Below are positions 9,083 to 21,687 of a stretch of 46,349 bases of DNA, piece by piece (positions within the stretch are counted from its first letter, which is position 1; every line of letters starts with the position of its first letter). The DNA comes from Mycobacterium sp. Its GTDB lineage: Bacteria; Actinomycetota; Actinomycetes; Mycobacteriales; Mycobacteriaceae. The notes beneath the pieces are model-generated. The model did no database searches. It was given only the letters and a program-made list of their open reading frames with translations, and had not been told where the DNA came from. The DNA lies in contig WOYS01000017.1 in assembly GCA_011620645.1 (NCBI GenBank), positions 3,223 to 49,571 on the forward strand, written 5' to 3'. The translations under genes and the position numbers were made by a program.

Positions 9083-9097
9083 GGTGTCATAGACACC
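9083..9097. promoter_or_regulatory. 15-bp inverted repeat upstream of sahH
   Basis: GGTGTC-ATA-GACACC is a perfect inverted repeat with a 3-base spacer, about 150 bp before the sahH start. Its symmetry fits a dimeric repressor site. It may be the operator of the TetR regulator that sits here in related genomes but is missing in this one (inference). The rest of the 221-bp gap shows no gene, and no known riboswitch structure could be assigned by eye. Confidence 0.4.
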
Positions 9098-9244
9098 CGG
9101 TAGCTGGCAGAGCTCTGAAGAAGCGCCTGTCCCGCGAGCCCGCAGGCCACCGGTGTCGTCCGCGCACAGCGAGTGCGCTCAGAGGCAACGCTCGATCAAA
9201 ACCGATGCCTGATCGAGAACGACGAAAAAAGGGGCTCCAACCAC

Positions 9245-10705
<1,461 letters not shown>

Positions 10706-10710
10706 GTAGC

Positions 10711-11181
10711 GTGCGGATCCTGTCCGGTTTCGCCACGGCGGCCCTGTGGGCCGCCGTGGCGACCGGCTGCTCCGGCGCGCCGGAGCAGCCGGCTCCAGAT
10801 GTCTCGGCACCGCCGGCGGAGGTGCATCGCGATATCGCCGGTCTGGCCAAGGAGTTTCCCGGTATCGGAGCACCGGAATCGGTGGTCTGGCTGCAATGGG
10901 ACGACCCGGCGGCAGGAGATGCAGAGACTGGGGTTTCGTGGACCGACGCCGTGGTGCGGTTGACGCCGACCGTGGCCGAGGCCATGGTCGCCCAGTTCGA
11001 GCCCACCGACACCGGTCGAGCCCCGAGGGTCCAGGACGTGCTCCAGCCCGAGGTGCCCAAGGGCCCGTTCCTCACCGGCGTACTTCTCGACACGGGGTTC
11101 TCATCGGACTCGACCAGCACCTATGCGTTCCTGGACCGCGAACGGGCTACCCTCGTGTTGCAGGCGACCAGCCTCGATTGA
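10711..11181 (+). CDS. Putative lipoprotein of unknown function
   Basis: The 156-residue protein starts with a GTG 5 bp after the sahH stop. It has an N-terminal signal of about 19 residues ending in a plausible lipobox (VATGC, Cys20), followed by a proline- and alanine-rich linker. The remainder has no domain I recognise. A conserved-looking patch is VVWLQWDDPAAGDAETG. It is probably exported and lipid-anchored, and co-transcribed with sahH. No function is proposed. Confidence 0.75.
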   Translation: MRILSGFATAALWAAVATGCSGAPEQPAPDVSAPPAEVHRDIAGLAKEFPGIGAPESVVWLQWDDPAAGDAETGVSWTDAVVRLTPTVAEAMVAQFEPTDTGRAPRVQDVLQPEVPKGPFLTGVLLDTGFSSDSTSTYAFLDRERATLVLQATSLD

Positions 11182-11207
11182 CGTCCGCGGGTGGCGACGG
11201 ACACGGC

Positions 11208-11213
11208 TAGGCT
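11208..11213 (+). promoter_or_regulatory. Probable -10 element of leaderless tmk
   Basis: TAGGCT ends 6 bases before the GTG start of tmk at 11220, the spacing expected for a leaderless transcript. The same hexamer precedes other genes in the window at similar spacing (methyltransferase at 30,491 and lipid kinase at 35,568, both minus strand). Confidence 0.5.
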
Positions 11214-11219
11214 CGCCGC

Positions 11220-11852
11220 GTGCTCATCGTGATCGAAGGTCTGGACGGCGCGGGTAAACGAACCTTGACCGAGGGACTGCGCGCGGCGTTCGAGGCCGAC
11301 GGGAAAACCGTCGCAACACTGGCCTTCCCGCGCTACGGCGCCTCGGTGCATGCCGACCTCGCGGCCGAGGCGCTGCGGGGCAGCCACGGTGACCTCGCCG
11401 ACTCCGTGTACGCGATGGCGACACTGTTCGCGCTGGACCGGGCCGGCGCCAAGGACGACATCGAACAACTGCGGGCCGCCCGCGACGTCGTGATCCTGGA
11501 CCGCTACGTCGCGTCCAACGCCGCCTACAGCGCGGCACGTCTGCAGCAGGACGTCGACGGCGACGTCGTCGACTGGGTGTATCGGCTGGAGTTCGACAGA
11601 TTCCAGCTCCCCAAACCGGACTACCAACTACTGCTGGATGTTTCCGTGGAAATGGCGGACCAGAGGGCGCGGCAGCGCGCCGAGCAGGACGCCGACCGTG
11701 CCCGCGACGCCTATGAACGTGACCGCGGACTGCAGCAGCGCACCGCCTCCGCCTACGCCGGGCTGGCCGCCGCGCACTGGGCGGGAAAATGGGTGGTGGT
11801 GCCGCCGTATTCGGACCCGGCCGCGATTGCCGCATTGCTGCGCGGCAGCTGA
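11220..11852 (+). CDS. tmk: Tmk, thymidylate kinase
   Basis: Tmk phosphorylates dTMP to dTDP using ATP, an essential step in dTTP synthesis. The 210-residue protein opens with the P-loop IEGLDGAGKRTLTEGL. It has the DRY-type motif LDRYVASNAAYSAARL that binds substrate, and a basic/acidic LID region near DADRARDAYERD. The GTG start is placed directly on the conserved N-terminus and is preceded by a TAGGCT -10 element. It is the gene upstream of mtrA, as in other mycobacteria. Confidence 0.95.
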   Translation: MLIVIEGLDGAGKRTLTEGLRAAFEADGKTVATLAFPRYGASVHADLAAEALRGSHGDLADSVYAMATLFALDRAGAKDDIEQLRAARDVVILDRYVASNAAYSAARLQQDVDGDVVDWVYRLEFDRFQLPKPDYQLLLDVSVEMADQRARQRAEQDADRARDAYERDRGLQQRTASAYAGLAAAHWAGKWVVVPPYSDPAAIAALLRGS

Positions 11853-11963
11853 GTCGGGACGCACCGCCACCGACATCTTCCTCGCAATCCTCGACCGCAT
11901 CGGCTGACCCCGGCGGATATGCCCGCGAAAACTGCGTGTGGCACCCGGATTTTATCCCCTTGT

Positions 11964-11981
11964 GGTGACACCATGGTCACC
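11964..11981. promoter_or_regulatory. Inverted repeat overlapping the mtrA start codon
   Basis: GGTGAC-N6-GTCACC spans the mtrA ATG at 11973. In the mRNA it could form a short hairpin enclosing the start codon. In DNA it resembles a dimeric binding site. No Shine-Dalgarno sequence is obvious immediately upstream, so it may influence initiation. This is a pattern observation only. Confidence 0.4.
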
Positions 11982-12659
11982 ATGAGGCAACGGATTCTGG
12001 TTGTTGACGACGACCCCTCGCTGGCGGAGATGCTCACCATTGTGCTGCGCGGGGAGGGATTCGACACGGCCGTCATCGGTGACGGCACCCAGGCGCTGTC
12101 CGCGGTCCGCGAACTGCGGCCCGACCTGGTGCTGCTGGATCTGATGCTGCCGGGCATGAACGGTATCGACGTCTGCCGGGTGCTGCGCGCGGACTCCGGT
12201 GTGCCGATCGTCATGCTGACCGCCAAGACCGACACCGTCGATGTGGTCCTCGGTCTTGAGTCCGGCGCCGACGACTACGTGATGAAGCCTTTCAAGCCCA
12301 AGGAACTCGTCGCGCGGGTGCGGGCCCGCCTGCGCCGCAACGACGACCAGCCGGCCGAGATGCTGTCCATCCATGACATCGACATCGACGTGCCTGCGCA
12401 CAAGGTCACCCGCGCCGGAGAACAGATCTCGCTGACCCCGCTGGAGTTCGACCTGTTGGTGGCGCTGGCACGCAAACCGCGCCAGGTGTTTACTCGTGAT
12501 GTGCTGCTCGAACAGGTGTGGGGATACCGACATCCCGCCGACACCCGTTTGGTGAACGTGCATGTCCAGCGGCTGCGGGCCAAGGTGGAAACCGACCCGG
12601 AGAACCCGCAGGTGGTGTTGACAGTTCGAGGAGTGGGATACAAGGCCGGACCTCCGTGA
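11973..12659 (+). CDS. mtrA: MtrA, response regulator (OmpR/PhoB family)
   Basis: MtrA is the essential DNA-binding response regulator of the MtrAB system, controlling cell division, oriC and cell-wall hydrolase genes. The 228-residue protein matches the M. tuberculosis length. The receiver domain (about 1-120) has acidic residues in VVDDDPS, the phospho-acceptor Asp56 in LVLLDLMLP, and the conserved MLTAK and MKPFKPKEL segments. The C-terminal winged helix (about 130-228) includes [35 protein letters not shown] and VRGVGYKAG. It is followed closely by mtrB and lpqB. Confidence 0.98.
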   Translation: MVTMRQRILVVDDDPSLAEMLTIVLRGEGFDTAVIGDGTQALSAVRELRPDLVLLDLMLPGMNGIDVCRVLRADSGVPIVMLTAKTDTVDVVLGLESGADDYVMKPFKPKELVARVRARLRRNDDQPAEMLSIHDIDIDVPAHKVTRAGEQISLTPLEFDLLVALARKPRQVFTRDVLLEQVWGYRHPADTRLVNVHVQRLRAKVETDPENPQVVLTVRGVGYKAGPP

Positions 12660-12687
12660 TCGGTGGGCCCGCGGCTGGGTGGCGCTC

Positions 12688-14370
12688 GTGATCTGGGGTA
12701 CGCGACGCCGGGTCCGTAGCCGTTTCCGAGGCTCGTCCCCGATGCTGCGGGGCCTGGGCGCGTTGGGCCGTGCGGTCAGCTATGCCTGGCGCCGTTCGTT
12801 GCAACTGCGAGTGGTGTCGCTGACTCTGGGGTTGTCGCTTGCCGTGATCCTGGTGCTCGGTTTCGTGCTGACCAGTCAGATCACCGATCGCATCCTCGAG
12901 GTCAAGGTGGGTGCCGCCACCGAGGAGGTTGAGCGTGCCCGCGACACCGTGGGCGGCATCGTGGGTGGCGAGGAGACCCGTTCGCTGGACAGCAGCCTGC
13001 AGCTGGCGCGCAACACCCTCATCGATCGCAAGGCCGACGCGGGCCCCGGGCTGGCCGGTGCCTTCGACGCCGTCCTCGTGGTGCCCGGCGACGGTCCGCG
13101 CGAGGCGACCGCCGCCGGCCCGGTACAGCAGATTCCCGACGCTCTCCGCGATTTCGTCAAGGCGGGTCAGGTCAGCTACCAGTACTCGGTGGTGCACACC
13201 GACGGATTCTCCGGCCCGGCACTGATCATGGGCAGCCCCACGACATCCCCGGTCACCAATCTTGAGCTGTACCTGATCTTTCCGCTGAACAACGAGGAAT
13301 CCACCATCGCCCTGGTGCGCGGCACGATGGCCACCGCCGGCATCGTGCTGCTCGGTCTGCTCGCGGCGATCGCACTGCTGGTGGCGCGCCAGATCGTGCT
13401 GCCGGTGCGCTCGGCATCGCGGATCGCCGAACGGTTCGCCGAAGGGTATCTCACCGAACGCATGCCGGTGCGCGGCGAGGACGACATGGCGCGGCTGGCG
13501 GTGTCGTTCAACGATATGGCCGAGAGCCTGTCCCGCCAGATCACCCAGCTCGAGGAATTCGGGAACCTGCAGCGGCGGTTCACCTCCGACGTCAGCCACG
13601 AACTGCGGACCCCGCTGACCACGGTGCGGATGGCCGCCGACCTGATCCATGACCACAGTGCGGATCTCGACCCGGCGCTACGCCGGTCCACCGAACTGAT
13701 GGTCAACGAATTGGATCGCTTCGAGACGCTGCTCGCCGACCTGCTGGAGATCTCGCGTCACGACGCCGGTGTCGCCGAACTCGCCGTGGAGGCAGTCGAT
13801 CTGCGCGCCACCGTGCAGAGCGCGCTGGACAATGTCGGTCACCTCGCGGCCGACGCCGGCGTCCAGCTCGATGTCGACATGCCGGCCGACGGGGTGATCG
13901 CCGAGGTCGATCCGCGCCGGGTGGAGCGCGTTCTGCGCAACCTGATCGCCAACGCCATCGACCACGCCGAGCGCAAATCCGTGGAGATCCGGATGGCCGC
14001 CGACGAAGACACGGTCGCGGTCACGGTTCGCGATCACGGTGTCGGACTGCGGCCCGGCGAGGAGAAGCTGGTGTTCAGCAGGTTCTGGCGATCGGACCCC
14101 TCGCGGGTGCGCCGATCCGGCGGTACCGGGCTCGGATTGGCCATCAGCATCGAGGACGCCCGGCTGCACCAGGGCCGACTCGAGGCGTGGGGCGAGCCCG
14201 GCAAGGGGGCCTGTTTCCGGTTGACTCTGCCGCTGGTGCGTGGCCACAAGGTCACCACAAGCCCGTTGCCGCTCAAGCCGCCCGGGCTGTCGGGTGGATC
14301 CACCGGACCGCAGGCGCGGGTCAAGGATCCCGCGGCCCTGCGGCGCGACCGTGAGTCGGAGGGCGTATGA
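12688..14370 (+). CDS. mtrB: MtrB, sensor histidine kinase
   Basis: MtrB is the membrane sensor kinase that phosphorylates MtrA and localises to septa. The start at GTG 12688 (MIWGTRRR) resembles the remembered family start and gives 560 residues; a GTG at 12679 is possible. There is a basic N-terminus, a first membrane segment around [20 protein letters not shown], and an extracytoplasmic sensor region. A second membrane segment ([15 protein letters not shown]) is followed by a HAMP domain. The HisKA site is [11 protein letters not shown] with the phospho-accepting His304, and the ATPase domain contains [17 protein letters not shown] and GGTGLGLAI. The stop overlaps the lpqB ATG by 4 bp. Confidence 0.96.
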   Translation: MIWGTRRRVRSRFRGSSPMLRGLGALGRAVSYAWRRSLQLRVVSLTLGLSLAVILVLGFVLTSQITDRILEVKVGAATEEVERARDTVGGIVGGEETRSLDSSLQLARNTLIDRKADAGPGLAGAFDAVLVVPGDGPREATAAGPVQQIPDALRDFVKAGQVSYQYSVVHTDGFSGPALIMGSPTTSPVTNLELYLIFPLNNEESTIALVRGTMATAGIVLLGLLAAIALLVARQIVLPVRSASRIAERFAEGYLTERMPVRGEDDMARLAVSFNDMAESLSRQITQLEEFGNLQRRFTSDVSHELRTPLTTVRMAADLIHDHSADLDPALRRSTELMVNELDRFETLLADLLEISRHDAGVAELAVEAVDLRATVQSALDNVGHLAADAGVQLDVDMPADGVIAEVDPRRVERVLRNLIANAIDHAERKSVEIRMAADEDTVAVTVRDHGVGLRPGEEKLVFSRFWRSDPSRVRRSGGTGLGLAISIEDARLHQGRLEAWGEPGKGACFRLTLPLVRGHKVTTSPLPLKPPGLSGGSTGPQARVKDPAALRRDRESEGV

Positions 14371-16145
14371 AGCACGCCCTGAATTTGTTGTGCGTGGCGA
14401 CGGCCACCATGCTCGCCGCGGTGACGATTGCCGGTTGTGCCGGGGTGCCGAGTTCTTCGGCGCCGCAGGCCATCGGGACCGTCGACCGGCCGGCGCCACC
14501 GAGCCTGCCGACACCGACGCCGGGCATGGAACCCGATGTGTTGTTGCGCGAATTCCTCAAGGCCACCGCCGATCCCGCCAACCGCCACCTGGCAGCACGT
14601 CAGTTCCTCACCGAATCCGCTTCGCGCAGTTGGGATGACGCCGGCAGTGCGCTGCTGATCGACAGGGTCGTCTTCACCGAGACGCGCAGGCCGGACCTCG
14701 TCACGGTGAGCATGCAGGCCGACATCCTCGGGTCACTGTCGGAGTTGGGCGTGTTCGAGACGGCCGAGGGTGCGCTGCCCGATCCGGGTGCGATCGAGCT
14801 GGTGAAGACTGCCGGAGGTTGGCGCATCGACCGGCTGCCCAACGGGGTTTTCCTGGACTGGCAGCAGTTTCAGCAGACCTACAAGCGCAACACCCTCTAC
14901 TTCACCGATCCAACCGGCAACACTATGGTGCCCGACCCGCGCTACGTGGCGGTCCCCGATTCCGATCAGCTGGCCACCGAACTGGTCACCAAGCTGATCA
15001 GCGGTCCGCGACCCGAGATGGCCCGCACTGTGCGCAACCTGCTGGCCGCACCGCTACGCCTGCGCGGTCCGGTGACCCGGGCCGACGGTGGCAAGACGGG
15101 GGTGGGTCGCGGCTACGGAGGGACCCGCATCGAGCTGGAGAACCTGTCCACGACCGACCCGCACACCCGTCAACTGCTTGCCGCCCAACTCATCTGGACA
15201 TTGTCTCGGGCCGGGATCAACGGCCCGTATGTGATCAATGTGGACGGTGCGGCACTGGACGACCGGTTCGCCGAAGGATGGGACACCGCCGATGTGGCGG
15301 CCAGCGACCCGGGTGCGGCCGACGGTGCGGGCGCCGGGCTGCACGCCCTGGTGGGCGGATCGCTGGTGTCCCTGGACGGTCAGCGGGCACCCCGGGTACC
15401 CGGGCCGTTCGGGCAGATGCCCGCTCAGGTGTCGGCGGCGCTGTCACGCAGTGGGCAGGATGTGGCCTCGGTGATGGCGCTGCGCGCAGGCGCACCGGAT
15501 ATGACGTCCTCGCTGTGGATCGGTCCGATCGGAGGTGACGCCGGACAGGCCCTCGACGGCCGCACCCTGACGCGGCCCAGCTGGTCGCTCGACGATGCCA
15601 TCTGGATCGTGGTCGACGGTGTCAACGTGGTGCGGGTGCTGCAGGAGGCAGCCTCCGGGCAGCCGGCCCGCATCCCGGTGGACTCGACCGCGCTCTCGGC
15701 GAAGTTCGCGGGCGCCATCACCGAACTGCAGCTCTCGCGGGACGGCACCCGGGCGGCGATGGTGATCGACGGGCGGGTGATCCTCGCCGGCGTGGAGCAG
15801 ACCCCGGGCGGCCAGTACGCACTGACCTATCCGCGCCGGCTCGGTTTCGGGCTGGGCGACACGGCGGTCTCGCTGTCCTGGCGCACCGGCGACGATATCG
15901 TCGTCACCCGCACCGACGGCGCCCATCCGGTGTCGTACGTGAATCTCGATGGTGTCAACTCCGACGGGCCCGTTGGCAATCTCGCAGGCCCGGTGACGGT
16001 GGTCGCTGCCAACCCGTCGACGGTGTACGTCGCCGACCGGCGTGGGGTCCTGCAGCTATCCGGGTCCGCGGCCGACGACGACCTCATCTGGTCGGAAGTG
16101 CGCCCGCTGATGATCGCCGGCGCCCTGCCGGTCCTACCGGGCTGA
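14367..16145 (+). CDS. lpqB: LpqB, lipoprotein partner of MtrAB
   Basis: LpqB is an exported lipoprotein that interacts with the MtrB sensor domain and affects MtrA phosphorylation. The 592-residue precursor has a signal sequence with a lipobox TIAGC (Cys24). This is followed by a Sporulation/GerMN-like region with [20 protein letters not shown] and then a C-terminal beta-propeller-like domain. Translation is coupled to mtrB by an ATGA overlap. The product probably sits on the outer face of the plasma membrane. The length agrees with family members (about 580-590 residues). Confidence 0.95.
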   Translation: MKHALNLLCVATATMLAAVTIAGCAGVPSSSAPQAIGTVDRPAPPSLPTPTPGMEPDVLLREFLKATADPANRHLAARQFLTESASRSWDDAGSALLIDRVVFTETRRPDLVTVSMQADILGSLSELGVFETAEGALPDPGAIELVKTAGGWRIDRLPNGVFLDWQQFQQTYKRNTLYFTDPTGNTMVPDPRYVAVPDSDQLATELVTKLISGPRPEMARTVRNLLAAPLRLRGPVTRADGGKTGVGRGYGGTRIELENLSTTDPHTRQLLAAQLIWTLSRAGINGPYVINVDGAALDDRFAEGWDTADVAASDPGAADGAGAGLHALVGGSLVSLDGQRAPRVPGPFGQMPAQVSAALSRSGQDVASVMALRAGAPDMTSSLWIGPIGGDAGQALDGRTLTRPSWSLDDAIWIVVDGVNVVRVLQEAASGQPARIPVDSTALSAKFAGAITELQLSRDGTRAAMVIDGRVILAGVEQTPGGQYALTYPRRLGFGLGDTAVSLSWRTGDDIVVTRTDGAHPVSYVNLDGVNSDGPVGNLAGPVTVVAANPSTVYVADRRGVLQLSGSAADDDLIWSEVRPLMIAGALPVLPG

Positions 16146-16204
16146 CGCCGCGGCGGGTGCGGCTGCGCGCCGACTGTGTCGGACCCGGGAGTGACACTCG
16201 ACCC

Positions 16205-16837
16205 GTGCTGTTGGACCTGATCCTGCCGCTGGAGTGCGGTGGCTGCGGTGCTCCGTCGACGCGGTGGTGTCCGGCGTGCGCGGCGGAGTTGACCGCCCGC
16301 GCCGACGAGCCCCGCCTGGTGACGCCCCGGCTCGATCCCGGGGTTCCGGTGCTGTCGCTGGGCCGGTATGCCGCCGCTCGCCGTCAGGCGATCGTCGCCA
16401 TGAAGGAACATGGCCGTGCCGATCTGGTCGCCCCGCTGGCCGCGGCGCTGCACACCGGCCTGTCCCGGCTGCTGGGCTGGGGACTGCTGGAGGCGCCGCT
16501 GATCCTGGTGCCCGCACCGACCCGCCGGATGGCCGCGCGTCGCCGCGGCGGTGACCCGGTGACCAGGGTGGCCCAGCGGGCGACCACGGATATACCCGGC
16601 ATCACGGTGCGGCGGGCGCTCCGACTGACCGGCCGCACCCGGGATTCCGTCGGCCTCTCCAGTGCGGACCGGCAGCGGAATCTGGCGGGCCGGGTCCGGC
16701 TGACCAGACCGGTGCCGGGTCCCGCGGTGATCGTCGATGACGTCGTCACCACCGGTGCGACCGCGTGCGAGTCGGTACGTGCCCTGCAAACAGCAGGCGT
16801 ACAGGTGCTCGCGGTGCTGGCACTGGCCAACGCATGA
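16205..16837 (+). CDS. ComF-family phosphoribosyltransferase-like protein (Rv3242c-like)
   Basis: This 210-residue protein resembles ComF, linked to DNA uptake in other bacteria but of unknown role in mycobacteria. The N-terminus has two cysteine pairs (CGGCGAPSTRWCPAC) that probably bind zinc. The C-terminal half has the PRPP-binding motif VIVDDVVTTGATA. The segment PAPTRRMAARRRGGDPV, with its run of basic residues, is typical of the family. The GTG at 16205 was chosen because LLDLILPLECGGCG matches the family N-terminus; the frame is open from 16157. It lies 60 bp after lpqB and may share its transcript. Confidence 0.85.
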   Translation: MLLDLILPLECGGCGAPSTRWCPACAAELTARADEPRLVTPRLDPGVPVLSLGRYAAARRQAIVAMKEHGRADLVAPLAAALHTGLSRLLGWGLLEAPLILVPAPTRRMAARRRGGDPVTRVAQRATTDIPGITVRRALRLTGRTRDSVGLSSADRQRNLAGRVRLTRPVPGPAVIVDDVVTTGATACESVRALQTAGVQVLAVLALANA

Positions 16838-17135
16838 GGACGCCGGGAAAACTCCCTGGTCTATTGCTGGGAGATGAAGACTTCAAAACAGGTCTGCGAA
16901 ATTGGTGGCGCACTCAGGTGAACACGGACTACCGTCGGGCCAATGACCCGTGAACCTTGCGGTGGCACCCGGCAGCGGGCGCCCGTGTGGTTCCGGGACT
17001 GCCGAGTGCGGTTGGAGGTGATTATTCGACCCCTGACGCCGGCGGGCGCAGCGACATGCAACGTCCCGAAGGCGTATTTGTACGATCCGGGCACGTCATG
17101 CGCGTGCGACTTCCGACAGAAACGAGTTGTCAAGC
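16838..17135. other. Intergenic region upstream of hpf, no gene seen
   Basis: These 298 bp between the ComF-like gene and hpf contain no convincing coding region. Short open frames lack codon bias and recognisable motifs. A regulated promoter for hpf is likely here, but I could not identify a clear sigma-factor consensus. No tRNA-like or strong hairpin structure was seen. Confidence 0.5.
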
Positions 17136-17816
17136 ATGTCAACGAATTCCGTGGAGACCAACAGCTCCAACAGCTCCACCATGGTTCTCGATGATCACGA
17201 CCAATCGACAGATGCGCCGGCGCTCAACGCCGACGTCGTCGTCAAGGGCCGCAACGTCGAGGTACCCGACCACTTCCGGGTCTACGTCTCGGAGAAGCTC
17301 GCACGGCTGGAGCGTTTCGACAGGACCATTTACCTGTTCGACGTGGAACTCGACCATGAGAAGAACCGGCGTCAGCGCAAGAACTGCCAGCACGTCGAGA
17401 TCACCGCACGCGGTCGCGGCCCAGTGGTGCGCGGCGAGGCCTGTGCGGACAGCTTCTACACCGCACTGGAGTCGGCGGCAAGCAAACTCGAAGCCCGGCT
17501 CCGTCGCAGTAAGGATCGGCGCAAGGTTCACTACGGGGACAAGACGCCGGTCTCGGTCCACGAGGCCACCGCGGAGTTGGCCGCCGTCGAAGCGCCCGCT
17601 CCGCGCGATCTGTTCGCCGTCGAACCCGATTACCAGCCCGGGCGCATCGTGCGTACCAAGGACCACGAGTCCACACCCATGAGCATCGACGATGCGCTCT
17701 ACGAGATGGAGCTCGTCGGTCACGACTTCTTCCTGTTCCACGACAAGGAATCCGATCGGCCGTCGGTGGTGTACCGCCGGCATGCTTACGACTACGGACT
17801 CATCCGGCTGGCCTGA
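17136..17816 (+). CDS. hpf: Hpf, long-form ribosome hibernation factor
   Basis: Long-form HPF binds the 30S decoding centre and dimerises or inactivates ribosomes in stress or stationary phase. The 226-residue protein has the N-terminal S30AE domain (about 35-140) with VVVKGRNVEVPDHFRVYVSE, the basic KNRRQRKNC segment and LEARLRRSKDRRKVHYG. The C-terminal dimerisation domain (about 170-226) includes MSIDDALYEMELVGHDFFLF and ends RRHAYDYGLIRLA. The ATG at 17136 is preferred; an in-frame TTG lies 9 bp upstream. It is followed by a strong terminator and then secA1. Confidence 0.92.
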   Translation: MSTNSVETNSSNSSTMVLDDHDQSTDAPALNADVVVKGRNVEVPDHFRVYVSEKLARLERFDRTIYLFDVELDHEKNRRQRKNCQHVEITARGRGPVVRGEACADSFYTALESAASKLEARLRRSKDRRKVHYGDKTPVSVHEATAELAAVEAPAPRDLFAVEPDYQPGRIVRTKDHESTPMSIDDALYEMELVGHDFFLFHDKESDRPSVVYRRHAYDYGLIRLA

Positions 17817-17831
17817 GCCGCCACCATGCGC

Positions 17832-17859
17832 GAGCCCCCGGCTGCCAAGCCGGGGGCTC
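17832..17859 (+). terminator. Rho-independent-like terminator after hpf
   Basis: A perfect 12-bp stem, GAGCCCCCGGCT and its complement, encloses the 4-base loop GCCA and is followed by the T-containing GTTGCGTT. It starts 15 bp after the hpf stop. Confidence 0.85.
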
Positions 17860-17894
17860 GTTGCGTTCCCGGGACACGTGCACGGGCACTTTCC

Positions 17895-17920
17895 GTAGGC
17901 GACCCTGCGCGGTCGCCTAC
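17895..17920. promoter_or_regulatory. Perfect 10-bp hairpin upstream of secA1
   Basis: GTAGGCGACC-N6-GGTCGCCTAC is a perfect inverted repeat about 107 bp before the secA1 GTG. It lacks a T-tract, so it may be a second weak terminator, an mRNA leader structure or a protein site. Confidence 0.45.
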
Positions 17921-17954
17921 GATGGAGTATTGGCGGGCTGGTGCGCAGCGACCC

Positions 17955-17986
17955 GTGGATCGGCTGCGTCGTGGATCGGCTGCGTC
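17955..17986. repeat. 16-bp perfect tandem duplication upstream of secA1
   Basis: GTGGATCGGCTGCGTC occurs twice head to tail in the secA1 leader or promoter region. Confidence 0.9.
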
Positions 17987-18026
17987 GACCGGCTGACACT
18001 ATTCATCGACCCACAGGGGAAATAGC

Positions 18027-20902
<2,876 letters not shown>

Positions 20903-20912
<10 letters not shown>

Positions 20913-20936
20913 CCGATGTCAAGCGCTAACCGATGT
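20903..20936. repeat. 17-bp tandem duplication across the secA1 / DUF6459 stop codons
   Basis: CAAGCGCTAACCGATGT is duplicated perfectly. The first copy holds the secA1 TAA stop (20910-20912). The second holds the stop of the convergent minus-strand gene (20926-20928). Confidence 0.92.
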
Positions 20937-21483
20937 GTAGCGCCACCACCTGCCATCGCCCCGCGACCAGCTCGACCCGCGCGGCGATGGCCCGGACTCT
21001 GGGCCCGCGGGTGTAGGCGGCGAACACCTCGGCAGCTTCGACCTCTGCGGGGTCCACGGGGTGTTCCTGACCACCGCTGCATCCGACGCTGCGCAGCCGG
21101 ATCCGGCGTAGCACTGCCGCGCCGCCGGTCTGCGGAACCCGTGCCAGGGTTTGCGCCATGTCGATCAACGACGGTGCCAGCAACCCGCGGAGCTGGGTCA
21201 CCGGACGCCGGCGATCCACCACCTCGAGCACACGACGCAGGGTGGCGTCGGCGAACATCACTGCCGCCTGCGGTACCGGAACCTCGCCGGCGACCGCGGC
21301 TGGGCGCGGGTGTCGTGGCGTACGAGGCCGCAGTGTGGCGGCGTGCTGAGCGGGGTGCGGTGACGGGCGGTGCGATGCGCCGCGCGCAGGCGGCTCACAG
21401 TCGATGATCGGCGAGGTGACGGCGGGCCGGGCGTTCGCAGCTGCGGCGGCTACCGGGTGGGTCGGGTTGGGCAAAAAGGACAT
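20926..21483 (-). CDS. DUF6459-like Ala/Pro-rich protein (Rv3235-like)
   Basis: This 185-residue protein of unknown function resembles the mycobacterial protein downstream of secA1 (Rv3235 family, from memory). The N-terminal 80 residues are low-complexity, rich in Ala, Pro and His. The conserved C-terminal part has RRVLEVVDRRRPVTQLRGLL and VRAIAARVELVAGRWQVVAL. The start ATG at 21483 gives MSFLPNPTHPVAAAAANARP; the open frame extends further but without plausible sequence. It is convergent with secA1, and its stop lies inside a 17-bp duplication. Cellular role unknown. Confidence 0.75.
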   Translation of the reverse strand: MSFLPNPTHPVAAAAANARPAVTSPIIDCEPPARGASHRPSPHPAQHAATLRPRTPRHPRPAAVAGEVPVPQAAVMFADATLRRVLEVVDRRRPVTQLRGLLAPSLIDMAQTLARVPQTGGAAVLRRIRLRSVGCSGGQEHPVDPAEVEAAEVFAAYTRGPRVRAIAARVELVAGRWQVVALHIG

Positions 21484-21687
21484 CGGCACTCCAGCGGGCA
21501 CGGAAACGGACGGGACAATTGCTGGAGAGGCACAGTCATATTGATGATCGCACGGGTTGAGGGGGCTCGGGCGCACCCGTGATGCGCGCAGTGGATGGTG
21601 CGCGCAGTGAATGGCGATGGCTACGGTAACGTCCGAATCGGGTCGGACATGCTGTGCTGGACGCGGGGAGGGGAGGACGCCGTCGCG

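Noticed and set aside
9024..9244. SAH or SAM riboswitch upstream of sahH
   Set aside because: I could not find the conserved paired elements by eye; only a 15-bp inverted repeat is clear. A covariance-model search would decide.
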